Below are positions 16,945 to 24,383 of a stretch of 36,146 bases of DNA, in pieces (position 1 is the stretch's first letter; every line of letters starts with the position of its first letter). This stretch comes from Gammaproteobacteria bacterium. GTDB taxonomy: Bacteria; Pseudomonadota; Gammaproteobacteria; Arenicellales; UBA868. Below the pieces are notes generated by a model, which was given only the letters and a program-made list of their open reading frames with translations, did no database searches and was not told the origin of the DNA. Where the stretch lies: positions 1-36,146 of the forward strand of contig JADHSN010000005.1 in NCBI GenBank assembly GCA_016776875.1, in the 5' to 3' direction. The position numbers were made by a program, and so were the translations under genes.

Positions 16945-17978
16945 GCGTGTTTTCGCAATTCGCTTTTTGGGCAGTGGACTCGGGCTATGTGCCTGATCTC
17001 GCCATTCGGGCAGGCATACGGGCACTTTGTAGGCAACGACTGAAAGACATCAGCGTGTCAGATGAGCATTTGCCTCAACGTTTGCAGGGATTTATTCAAG
17101 ATCTCGATCGGGCGCCTGTCGCCCCTCTTGTCGAGAAAGCAAACGAGCAACATTACGAAGTGCCAGCGCGATTTTTTGAGTGCGTATTGGGTACTCATCT
17201 GAAATACAGCAGTGCGCACTGGGATGGTGTCGATGCTTTGGATGATGCCGAAGCGCAGGCATTGACTTTGTCATGCGATCACGCCGGTCTTGAAGATGGG
17301 CAGGAAGTGCTGGAGCTCGGCTGTGGTTGGGGTTCGCTGACGCTTTGGATGGCAGCCGCATATCCAAATTCCAAAATAACAGCGGTCTCGAATTCTGCGT
17401 CCCAACGGGAATTTATTGAATCCCGGGCAATCGAGCGAAAGTTAACAAACCTCCAGGTGATTACAGCGGATATCAATCACTTGGCGCTGGATCAGAGTTT
17501 TGATCGCATAGTCTCGGTTGAGATGTTTGAACATCTTCGAAACTATCGCGAGATTTTTGACCGGGTAGGGGCTTGGTTGAAACCTGAAGGCCGGTTTTTT
17601 ATGCATATTTTTTGTCATAAGACCATTCCTTATTTTTTTGAGGACAACGATGGATCAGATTGGATGAGCCGTCATTTTTTTTCAGGCGGAATGATGCCAA
17701 GTGCAGACCTCCCATTGAAATTTCAAGATTCGCTTTGCTTTGAAAAAAGATGGGACTGGAGCGGCGTTGAATATCAAAAAACGTCAGAGGCTTGGTTGAA
17801 TAAATTAGACGCGGCTCATGATGATGTTTTTAATATTTTTTCTGAAACCTATGGGAGAGCAAACGCGAAGATGTGGGTGAACCGTTGGCGCGTATTTTTT
17901 ATGGCATGTGCCGAGTTATTCGGAATGCACGGAGGAGATGAATGGCGGGTTTGTCATTATCTTTTTACTAAACGTTGA
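16941..17978 (+). CDS. CFA-family SAM methyltransferase resembling coclaurine N-methyltransferase
   Basis: A 345-residue SAM-dependent methyltransferase, second of the CFA superfamily in this cluster but shorter and clearly different from the first. Seen: NEQHYEVPARFFECVLG, LKYSSAHW, motif I VLELGCGWGSLTLW, AVSNSASQREFIE, DRIVSVEMFEHLRNY, FMHIFCHKTIPYFFED, DWMSRHFFSGGMMPSADL, TSEAWLNKLD, and the tail WRVFFMACAELFG. As I recall them, these motifs match plant (S)-coclaurine N-methyltransferases and their bacterial relatives much more closely than E. coli CFA synthase. The substrate could be a lipid double bond, a lipid amine or a small amine. It starts in a 4-base overlap with DUF2878 and is followed 9 bases later by a lipocalin, so it is firmly part of the operon. 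Confidence 0.85.
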   Translation: MSVFSQFAFWAVDSGYVPDLAIRAGIRALCRQRLKDISVSDEHLPQRLQGFIQDLDRAPVAPLVEKANEQHYEVPARFFECVLGTHLKYSSAHWDGVDALDDAEAQALTLSCDHAGLEDGQEVLELGCGWGSLTLWMAAAYPNSKITAVSNSASQREFIESRAIERKLTNLQVITADINHLALDQSFDRIVSVEMFEHLRNYREIFDRVGAWLKPEGRFFMHIFCHKTIPYFFEDNDGSDWMSRHFFSGGMMPSADLPLKFQDSLCFEKRWDWSGVEYQKTSEAWLNKLDAAHDDVFNIFSETYGRANAKMWVNRWRVFFMACAELFGMHGGDEWRVCHYLFTKR

Positions 17979-17987
17979 GGAGTTTGA

Positions 17988-18542
17988 GTGAAACAAATTT
18001 TTGGGCGCAAGAGCGCGTTAATAGCAGTCCTTATGGCGGCAGTCGGGACTGCCGCATGTTCTTTTCATGCCATGGCGGTTGAGCCACTTAAGCCCGTTGA
18101 TTATGTGGACCTGGAGCGCTTTATGGGGCCTTGGTATGTGATCTCGTCGACGCCTACCTTTATCGATAAGGAAAGTTTTAACGCGATTGAGGAGTACACC
18201 CTCACGGACGACGGCACGATTCAAACAAAATTTTCATTTTTTGACGGCGGTTTTGATGGACCGCTAAAAACTTATCATCCCAAGGGGTTTGTGAAGGAAG
18301 ATGGCTCAAATGCAGTGTGGGGCATGCAGTTTGTTTGGCCGATAAAGGCGGATTATCAGATCGTTTATCTCAATGACGACTACTCACGCGTCATTGTGGC
18401 TCGCGAAAAACGAGATCTCGTATGGCTAATGGCGAGGGAGCCATCGATTCCGGACGATGAGTATCAGGCGCTGTTAGCCCAAATTGTCGCGCTGGGTTAC
18501 GAGGAGTCCAGTTTGCGCCTGACACCTCAGAAATGGGATTAG
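17988..18542 (+). CDS. Blc-like lipocalin lipoprotein
   Basis: A 184-residue bacterial lipocalin. GTG 17988 has GAGGAG six bases upstream. The N-terminus is a lipoprotein signal with lipobox GTAAC (Cys24). The first lipocalin motif is DLERFMGPWYVISSTP, where GxW closes the barrel. Strands such as IQTKFSFFDGG and DYQIVYLNDDYSRVIVAR follow, and LVWLMAREPSIPDDEYQALLAQIVALGY is the Blc C-terminal signature. Blc proteins sit in the outer membrane and bind fatty acids or lysophospholipids. In this cluster it could store, shuttle or repair modified or peroxidised lipids; that is inference. Its last 10 bases overlap the start of the cryptochrome-like gene. Confidence 0.9.
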   Translation: MKQIFGRKSALIAVLMAAVGTAACSFHAMAVEPLKPVDYVDLERFMGPWYVISSTPTFIDKESFNAIEEYTLTDDGTIQTKFSFFDGGFDGPLKTYHPKGFVKEDGSNAVWGMQFVWPIKADYQIVYLNDDYSRVIVAREKRDLVWLMAREPSIPDDEYQALLAQIVALGYEESSLRLTPQKWD

Positions 18543-20071
18543 CGCCCGTCGGTGAAAAACCCGGTTCGGCTACAGGAAGCCTTTTTTTGGTCCTTCCTGG
18601 ACAATGCTTTTCGATTCGAGAGTTAAAGCCCTGGCTGAATTGCACTTTTATTCTGTCTGAGTGCAGCTTTACGATTGTTGGAGAAAACCATCATCAACTC
18701 AAAATGGTGATGATGCTGGCGTCCTTGCGTGAGTACGCGGACACCCTCCGAACCGCCGGCGCGCAGGTTTGCTATTACCCTCTTGATGGGCTGGAAGGTG
18801 ATACGTTTTTAGAGCAAATGAATCGAGCGATGAAAGCGGCGGGTAGTAAGGACCTTATCCATTTTGAGATTGAAGACCAACCGGCGGCTCAGGAAGTCAG
18901 GGATTGCGCAAATCATTTAGGGTTAAAAACCAGGATACTTCCCAGTCCAATTTTTCTTTGCTCTCGAGAAGGGTTCGCTGATTATTTGGCAAAAGAATCC
19001 CGCCCTCGAATGGTCAGTTTTTATCGCCAGCAACGGGTTCGTTTGGGCATGCTGGTTGATGAAGATGGTGCGCCGACCGGTGGTCAATGGAGTCTGGATG
19101 CGGAGAATCGGCGACCGTTAGCGAAGGCGGTTGAACCTCCACCGCCCAGTTTCCCGCGCCCCAGTCCGTCCACCCAGAAGGTGATGCGTTTGGTTGCGGA
19201 GCGTTTCCCGACTTATCCTGGTGATGCCAGTCGATACCAATACCCCGTTAATCATCGTCAAGCGAAGCGCTGGTTGGATGCATTTATAAAAGAGCGCCTC
19301 AACCTGTTTGGTGACTTTGAAGACGCGCTGACTACCCGCTCAGATGTTGTTTTTCACTCTTTGATCTCGCCTTTAATGAACTTCGGATTGCTCGATCCCC
19401 GACAAGTCCTGGCGGCAGTATTTAAGTTTCATCAAAAAAATCCGGTGCCGCTGAATAGTTTGGAAGGCTTTATTCGACAGGTGATTGGTTGGAGAGAGTT
19501 TGTGAGAGGCATTTATCATAATTTTGGTGATGAACAACGAAGCGGTAATTTTTTTGAACATTCCTCAGGACTGACCGATGATTGGTATAAGGGGACGACG
19601 GGTATTGACCCCTTGGATCATGTCATCCAAAAGACGCAATCTATGGGTTGGGCGCACCACATCGAGCGTTTAATGGTGGTGGGCAACCTGATGAATCTGG
19701 CTCGTATTCATCCACAAGCGGTTCATCAATGGTTTATGGAGATGTATGTTGACTCGGCTCACTGGGTCATGGGCCCTAATGTCTATGGAATGGCGCTTTT
19801 TAGCGACGGCGGGATTTTTGCGACAAAGCCCTATATTTGCGGTTCCAGCTATATCCGAAAAATGGGCGACTATGGAAAAGGCGATTGGTGTGACGTGGTC
19901 GACGGCCTGTATTGGCGTTTTGTGCATGACCATCAGGCGTATCTCGCAAAAAATCATCGAACGGCGATGATGCCAAGAAACCTGGCACGATTAAAGGCCG
20001 ATCGTCGCGAGACTATTTTTAGCGCGGCAGATGATTTCCTGAAGCGAAAAACTATTATCCAGTCCGTCTGA
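18533..20071 (+). CDS. Photolyase/cryptochrome of the Fe-S (FeS-BCP, COG3046) family lacking cluster cysteines
   Basis: A 512-residue protein of the deoxyribodipyrimidine photolyase-related family, whose known members are prokaryotic (6-4) photolyases/cryptochromes with FAD, a lumazine antenna and a 4Fe-4S cluster. Seen: SLREYADTLRTAGAQVCYYPL in the antenna domain, FIRQVIGWREFVRGIY, AHHIERLMVVGNLMNL (His375/His376, matching the catalytic-region histidines), WVMGPNVYGMALFSDGGIFATKPY, SYIRKM and LYWRF. Four cysteines normally bind the cluster, including a CxxC after SYI..M and ACPF before LYW. Here CxxC reads GKGD (448–451), the stretch before LYW is about ten residues shorter and lacks ACPF, and the upstream Cys position is Pro360. 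The cluster is therefore probably absent. ATG 18533 overlaps the lipocalin end. Confidence 0.88.
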   Translation: MGLAPVGEKPGSATGSLFLVLPGQCFSIRELKPWLNCTFILSECSFTIVGENHHQLKMVMMLASLREYADTLRTAGAQVCYYPLDGLEGDTFLEQMNRAMKAAGSKDLIHFEIEDQPAAQEVRDCANHLGLKTRILPSPIFLCSREGFADYLAKESRPRMVSFYRQQRVRLGMLVDEDGAPTGGQWSLDAENRRPLAKAVEPPPPSFPRPSPSTQKVMRLVAERFPTYPGDASRYQYPVNHRQAKRWLDAFIKERLNLFGDFEDALTTRSDVVFHSLISPLMNFGLLDPRQVLAAVFKFHQKNPVPLNSLEGFIRQVIGWREFVRGIYHNFGDEQRSGNFFEHSSGLTDDWYKGTTGIDPLDHVIQKTQSMGWAHHIERLMVVGNLMNLARIHPQAVHQWFMEMYVDSAHWVMGPNVYGMALFSDGGIFATKPYICGSSYIRKMGDYGKGDWCDVVDGLYWRFVHDHQAYLAKNHRTAMMPRNLARLKADRRETIFSAADDFLKRKTIIQSV

Positions 20072-20247
20072 CATGCCATGGAATACGCTTCGGGGCGCGC
20101 AGAACCAAAGCAATATAAGGACTTTTTAAGAGGATCGAAAGATCGGGATAACTAGGTTTTTGTGATTGATCGGGTTCATCAGGGCAAAACTTGCTTAGGG
20201 TAGACTATCTTCAGTTTTAAACTTACTCAACCAAATTAAAAACTCAT

Positions 20248-20967
20248 ATGGCTAATCGTTTCGCTACATTTCTTTTATTATTTTTAGTTGGCACCGCCGC
20301 GTTTGCTCAATCTATTCCCCAGCAGGTGATCGATAAGGCCGCGACTCTTATTCCGAATACATTGCCAGATTCGGTTGAGACGACACCCGTGTCTGGCTTA
20401 TATCAGGTCAGTTTTGGAATGCAGGTTGTTTACTTATTCGAAGACGGCAAGCATCTCCTCAGTGGTGATCTGATCAATTTGGAGGCGGGCGCTAATCTCA
20501 CCGAAGACGCTCGAAAATCTGGACGCAAGTCGGTGATTGATAGCCTTGACGAACAGGGTATGGTGATTTTTACACCTAGCGAGACTCAAAGCACAATTAC
20601 GGTGTTTACGGATACCGAGTGTGGGTACTGCGTGCGTTTGCATCAAGAATTACAGCAGATATTAGACGGCGGGGTTCGAGTTCGGTATCTCGGCTATCCG
20701 CGAGCCGGATTGGGTTCCGAGTCTCATAAGACATTAGTGTCGGTCTGGTGTGCCGAAGATCCCCAGGATGCGATGAACGATGCCAAAAGCGGGCAGCGGA
20801 TCAAGCCGGTGGTTTGTGAAACGCCGATTGAGCAACACATGCAGGCCGCCGAGGCGGTTGGCGTTCGAGGAACCCCGACCATAGTGCTACAAGACGGCAA
20901 GCTGATCCCTGGTTATGTTCCTGCCGGTGAGTTAATTCCAATGGCCAATGCGGCGGCGCTCAATTAG
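20248..20967 (+). CDS. dsbC: DsbC-like periplasmic disulfide isomerase
   Basis: A 239-residue protein with a signal peptide cut near AAFA-QS. It has the N-terminal DsbC dimerisation domain (SGLYQVSFGMQVVYLFEDGKHLLSGDLINL), a linker helix, and a thioredoxin domain with active site CGYC (Cys125, Cys128) and cis-Pro loop GTPTIVLQDG. This is the DsbC/DsbG layout: a periplasmic isomerase that shuffles wrong disulfides and needs DsbD for reduction. No dsbD is in the window. It is the first of three thioredoxin-fold genes in a row. A 176-base gap lies upstream, so it probably has its own promoter, although I find no clear consensus boxes. A pair of cysteines (WCAEDP and VVCETP) matches the second disulfide of DsbC. 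Confidence 0.88.
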   Translation: MANRFATFLLLFLVGTAAFAQSIPQQVIDKAATLIPNTLPDSVETTPVSGLYQVSFGMQVVYLFEDGKHLLSGDLINLEAGANLTEDARKSGRKSVIDSLDEQGMVIFTPSETQSTITVFTDTECGYCVRLHQELQQILDGGVRVRYLGYPRAGLGSESHKTLVSVWCAEDPQDAMNDAKSGQRIKPVVCETPIEQHMQAAEAVGVRGTPTIVLQDGKLIPGYVPAGELIPMANAAALN

Positions 20968-20974
20968 TTTGTCT

Positions 20975-21529
20975 ATGCGATTTATCAGGCACCTAGGCTT
21001 TGCAGGGGTCGTTTTGGCTGCGATGTTTTTTTTGGGCCTGAATAGTCCGATTGCTTCAGCCGGACAGGCACTTACCCCTGTTGATAATGAATTAATTTTC
21101 CGACCCGAGCTCGCGTTGTTAAATATCCAAGGCGAGCGACGAGACCTTGAGGATTACAAGGGAAGCGTTTTGCTGGTTAACTTTTGGGCAACCTGGTGTC
21201 CGCCCTGTGTTAAGGAGTTGCCCTCGATTGCCAAGGCACGAGAATTACTCTCTGATGAACCGTTTGATGTTTTAGTGATTAATGTGGGCGAAGATAAGAC
21301 GCAAATCGAGCGCTTTTTGCGCACTCGTCTTGGCGGTGTTTTGAATCTAGAGGTATTAGTTGACGATAACCTGGTGGCGGTAAAAGACTGGAAAGTTCGC
21401 GCTTTACCAACAACCTATATTGTGGATCATACCGGTCGAGTCGTTTATTCCGCCATGGGCGAGCGTGATTTTTCAGAGGCTGTGGTTATTGATAAAATTC
21501 GCGAATTGATTCGGAAGATTCCGGGTTAA
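20975..21529 (+). CDS. TlpA-family thioredoxin-like protein
   Basis: A 184-residue protein from ATG 20975, 7 bases after the dsbC stop; an in-frame ATG at 20948 inside dsbC is possible. The N-terminus is a signal peptide or anchor (hydrophobic to about residue 28, ASA before GQ). The thioredoxin domain has NFWATWCPPCVKELPSI with active site CPPC and the cis-Pro loop ALPTTYIVD. It belongs to the TlpA/ResA family, periplasmic thiol reductases used in cytochrome or metal-centre maturation and general repair. The redox partner is not known. Close spacing with dsbC suggests co-transcription. Confidence 0.86.
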   Translation: MRFIRHLGFAGVVLAAMFFLGLNSPIASAGQALTPVDNELIFRPELALLNIQGERRDLEDYKGSVLLVNFWATWCPPCVKELPSIAKARELLSDEPFDVLVINVGEDKTQIERFLRTRLGGVLNLEVLVDDNLVAVKDWKVRALPTTYIVDHTGRVVYSAMGERDFSEAVVIDKIRELIRKIPG

Positions 21530-21560
21530 CCTTTTGGCCCTGTAAATTACCGTCAACGTG

Positions 21561-22091
21561 ATGAGATCGATCCGATACTTAATGCCCTTGCTGATTTTTG
21601 TGGTGATCGGGGGATTTCTTGCTGCCGGGCTAAAACTCGACCCCAGAGAAGTCCCTTCCCCCTTAATTGATAAACCCGCGCCCGCGTTTAGTTTGCCTCA
21701 GCTGTTGAAAATGGACGGCTTAATTGACACAGCGGACTTGAAAGGCGAAGTTTGGATACTGAACGTATGGGCGTCCTGGTGCGTGGCGTGTCGGGCTGAA
21801 CATCCGCTATTGAATCAGTTCGCCGCTCGCCAGCTGGTGCGATTAGTGGGCCTGAACTATAAAGATGCGCCATCGGATGCACGTTCGTGGTTGCGGGAGC
21901 TTGGCAACCCTTATGATATTGTCGCGGTTGACCGAGAGGGTAAGGTGGGGATTGATTGGGGGGTATACGGAGTGCCCGAGACCTTTGTCATAGACCAATC
22001 AGGCTTGATTCGATACAAGCACATTGGCCCGCTTGATTTTAAATCCATAGAAGAGGATATTTTGCCTTTAATACAACAACTTAAAGGTTAA
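21561..22091 (+). CDS. ccmG: CcmG/DsbE-like thiol-disulfide oxidoreductase
   Basis: A 176-residue membrane-anchored periplasmic thioredoxin. ATG 21561 is chosen; a GTG directly before it (21558) is equivalent. One N-terminal membrane helix is followed by the DsbE/CcmG pattern: PSPLIDKPAPAFSLPQL, NVWASWCVACRAEHP (active site CVAC), NYKDAPSDARSWL, GVYGVPETFVID with the cis-Pro, and IRYKHIGPL. CcmG reduces the apocytochrome CXXCH or CcmH during c-type cytochrome maturation. No other ccm gene is near, so this is either a detached ccmG or a paralogue used elsewhere. It comes 31 bases after the TlpA-like gene. Confidence 0.87.
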   Translation: MRSIRYLMPLLIFVVIGGFLAAGLKLDPREVPSPLIDKPAPAFSLPQLLKMDGLIDTADLKGEVWILNVWASWCVACRAEHPLLNQFAARQLVRLVGLNYKDAPSDARSWLRELGNPYDIVAVDREGKVGIDWGVYGVPETFVIDQSGLIRYKHIGPLDFKSIEEDILPLIQQLKG

Positions 22092-22123
22092 ATAGTATGC
22101 ACGCGATTAAGATCGTCGGGTTA

Positions 22124-22132
22124 TGACATAAT
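22124..22132 (+). promoter_or_regulatory. Candidate extended -10 promoter of hisG
   Basis: TGACATAAT matches an extended -10 (TG, one base, then CATAAT). It lies about 34 bases ahead of the hisG ATG, and transcription would start near 22139. No good -35 is seen, which is normal for extended -10 promoters. Confidence 0.45.
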
Positions 22133-22165
22133 CGCCGGTCGTTTTCTGTAGCAAACCCCGAAACT

Positions 22166-23038
22166 ATGACTCAACTGAAGCTCGGCGTTCCCAAGGGAAG
22201 CCTGGAAGAGGCGACGATTGCCTTGTTTCGTCAGGCCGGCTGGCAAATTCAGCCCCGATCCCGAAATTATTTCCCAACCATCGATGATCCGGAAATCTCC
22301 TGTGCGCTGGTACGTTCGCAGGAAATGGCAACTTATGTGTCCAAAGGGGTCCTAGATGTGGGTTTGACAGGCCTTGACTGGATTCTGGATAGTGGCGCGC
22401 AGGTTGAAGAGGTCTGTGACCTTATTTATTCGAAAAGCTCCGATCAGCCGTGTCGATGGGTGCTGGTTGTCCCGCAGGACTCGGATATTCAACGTCTTGA
22501 GGATTTACAGGGTAAACGTGTTGCAACCGAGCTTGTGAATTTTACCCGCACTTATATGCAGGAGCGGGGTATTGACTGTGAGGTTGAATTTTCATGGGGT
22601 GCGACTGAAGCTAAAGCGGTAGAGGGCCTGGTTGATGCCGTAGTGGAAATCACAGAGACCGGTAGCACAATCCGAGCGCACGGGCTGCGGATTGTATGTG
22701 ATCTTCTGCACACTCATACCCGCTTGATCGCGAGTCCGGCTGCGATGGCAGATCCCTGGAAAAAACAAAAAATTGAAGATATTGCGTTACTGCTTCAGGC
22801 GTCCCTGGCGGCCCATCAAAAAGTCGCGCTTAAAATGAACGCACCGAAGGCCAAACTGGGCGAAATTACCGCTTTGCTGCCAAGCCTTCATGCCCCTACC
22901 GTGAGCGACTTAGCCGATACGGATTGGGTGGCGCTTGAGACGGTTGTCGACCGTGATCAGGTTCGTTCGTTGATCCCCGACCTTCGCAAGCGCGGTGCTG
23001 AGGGGATTCTTGAATACGAGCTGCGGAAAATAATCTAA
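22166..23038 (+). CDS. hisG: ATP phosphoribosyltransferase, long form
   Basis: A 290-residue HisG, which joins ATP and PRPP in the first step of histidine synthesis. The N-terminus LKLGVPKGSLEEATI, then ALVRSQEMATYVSKGVLDVGLTGLDW and GKRVATELVNFTRTYM, are family motifs. VDAVVEITETGSTIRAHGLRIV is the PRPP-binding signature. The last 75 or so residues (KVALKMNAPKAKLGEITALLPSLHAPTVSDL) are the histidine-binding regulatory domain that marks the long, self-sufficient form, so no HisZ is needed. No other his gene follows, so hisG is unlinked from the rest of the pathway here. The flavin-reductase gene begins 52 bases later. Confidence 0.94.
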   Translation: MTQLKLGVPKGSLEEATIALFRQAGWQIQPRSRNYFPTIDDPEISCALVRSQEMATYVSKGVLDVGLTGLDWILDSGAQVEEVCDLIYSKSSDQPCRWVLVVPQDSDIQRLEDLQGKRVATELVNFTRTYMQERGIDCEVEFSWGATEAKAVEGLVDAVVEITETGSTIRAHGLRIVCDLLHTHTRLIASPAAMADPWKKQKIEDIALLLQASLAAHQKVALKMNAPKAKLGEITALLPSLHAPTVSDLADTDWVALETVVDRDQVRSLIPDLRKRGAEGILEYELRKII

Positions 23039-23090
23039 TCGACAAATAATCAGTTTCACGACTCCAGTCAAGGGATCAAGGAAAGCAGGC

Positions 23091-23705
23091 ATGTATATTG
23101 ATTTTGGGAAAATGACCGCCCAGCAGGTCTATATTACGATGACCCAGACAATCGTTCCCCGACCGATTGCCTGGGTGCTGTCCGAGAATCCCGATCAGAG
23201 TTTGAACCTAGCGCCGTACTCCTATTTCAACGCGGTTTGCAGTGACCCCCCGTTACTCATGATTTCAGCTGGATTGAAGCCTGATGGGGCGACGAAAGAT
23301 ACGCGCGACAACATTAGGGACCGGAAAGAGTTTGTCGTTCATATCGCAAGCCTTGACCAGCTTGATGAGATGAATGCCTCGTCCGCAAACTTTGCCCGCG
23401 ATGTATCGGAAATTGAAGCCCTAGGACTTGAGACGGAAAAATTTGAGGGATCACGTCTTCCCCGACTTTCCTGCGCGAAAGTTGCCTTTGCCTGCAGCGT
23501 TTACGATATTCAAACTCTTGGCGATTCCTTGCAATCTTTAATCTTGGGTGAGGTTAAAGGGGTTTTTGTCGACGACGGCGCAATCGGGGAAGATGAAAAA
23601 GGGCGTTCCAAGATTCTTGCTGACAAGATCAATCCGATTGGTCGACTGGGTGCCAGCGAGTACGTTAGCTTTGGTGAGATTTTGACTCGTCGTCGACCGG
23701 ATTGA
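23091..23705 (+). CDS. Flavin reductase / FMN-binding split-barrel protein
   Basis: A 204-residue protein of the flavin-reductase-like FMN-binding family. The family start is TQTIVPRPIAWVLSENP, then LNLAPYSYFNAVCSDPPLLMISAG, TKDTRDNIRDRKEFVVHIAS, and the end DKINPIGRLGASEYVSFGEI. It probably binds FMN and passes reducing power to a partner oxygenase or to free flavin; the partner is not visible nearby. The upstream ATG at 23091 follows AAGGAAAG. It is followed by the long gene-poor interval. A short inverted repeat (ATGAC, four bases, GTCAT) starts just after its stop at 23703–23705. Confidence 0.87.
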   Translation: MYIDFGKMTAQQVYITMTQTIVPRPIAWVLSENPDQSLNLAPYSYFNAVCSDPPLLMISAGLKPDGATKDTRDNIRDRKEFVVHIASLDQLDEMNASSANFARDVSEIEALGLETEKFEGSRLPRLSCAKVAFACSVYDIQTLGDSLQSLILGEVKGVFVDDGAIGEDEKGRSKILADKINPIGRLGASEYVSFGEILTRRRPD

Positions 23706-24074
23706 TGACATACGTCATAATCTTGTGCCAGTTCTTCGCGCTTGATCTGTTTCTGAAAATTTGCGAACTACTTTGATATCGGCGCGTTTGATGTAGGCTC
23801 TATAGGTGAGTCAGTTTTCAGGGCTGACGATGGCTCGCTCTCTGATGATCTATGTTTATTGGGAAGGCCGCGATCAAATTTCCTCGAAGGGGTCAAAGCA
23901 ACCCAAAATAATGCTCAATTCGAGAGCAATAAGGTTCTAACGCTAAACGCCAGATTAGTGATATGTTCGAAGGGCACATGCGTGATTTATCTATCGCGGT
24001 ATTTAAGGATTTGGGGCTAACTCACTGATCATAAACAGCAACTCGCACACCGATTGGAGCCAAGAGTTTTATGG

Positions 24075-24083
24075 TTGTTCACA
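24075..24083 (+). promoter_or_regulatory. DnaA-box-like site, one mismatch
   Basis: TTGTTCACA differs from the TTATNCACA consensus at one position. Supported mainly by its nearness to the perfect box 180 bases downstream. Confidence 0.3.
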
Positions 24084-24250
24084 GATCAGCCGATGCGGGT
24101 TACTTTGATCTTCACAGGGAAGACGAATTTCAGATAAAGCGGCTAACCAGACCTAAGTAGTTGAAAAAATGTTCGAAATTATATGCCTAAAAAATAGGCA
24201 AACTATAAAAGGCTATCTCAGGTCCCGAAAAAAGTTTTGGGATGATCTAG

Positions 24251-24260
24251 TTGTGCACAA
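24251..24260. promoter_or_regulatory. Palindromic DnaA-box-like site
   Basis: TTGTGCACAA is a perfect palindrome and gives a one-mismatch DnaA box on each strand. It is three bases from the perfect box at 24263. Confidence 0.35.
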
Positions 24261-24262
24261 AG

Positions 24263-24271
24263 TTATCCACA
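24263..24271 (+). promoter_or_regulatory. Perfect DnaA box
   Basis: TTATCCACA is the strongest form of the DnaA-binding consensus (TTATNCACA). It lies 112 bases upstream of priA, the replication-restart helicase gene. It may regulate priA or belong to a larger DnaA-binding locus. Confidence 0.5.
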
Positions 24272-24383
24272 GAATATGTGCGCAAACCGAAAACCTCACT
24301 AACTCTCAATTATTTACGCGCGACAACTTGAGTGTGTCAAAAGCAGTTAGCGGTAAATTACTCATCAAGCGAACTTCTAATTA

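Larger units (their letters stand above)
23706..24383. other. Gene-poor interval with DnaA-box-like sites upstream of priA
   Basis: About 680 bases with no convincing gene on either strand. The longest plus-strand frame (24169–24384) has biased, low-complexity composition and no family features. Present are a perfect DnaA box (24263–24271), near-matches at 24075 and 24251, several inverted repeats such as GCCTA/TAGGC (24185–24199) around an A-tract, and AT-rich stretches. Short frames that break at single stops (around 23963–24028 and 24069–24159) could be remnants of a decayed gene, but I cannot identify one. Confidence 0.5.

Noticed and set aside
23703-23719. ATGAC-N4-GTCAT inverted repeat as a terminator after the flavin reductase
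   Set aside because: Stem of only five pairs and no T run behind it.
23706-24383. GATC (Dam) sites as proof of a replication origin
   Set aside because: Seven GATC sites occur here, but GATC is also frequent in the coding regions of this window, so the count is not special by itself.
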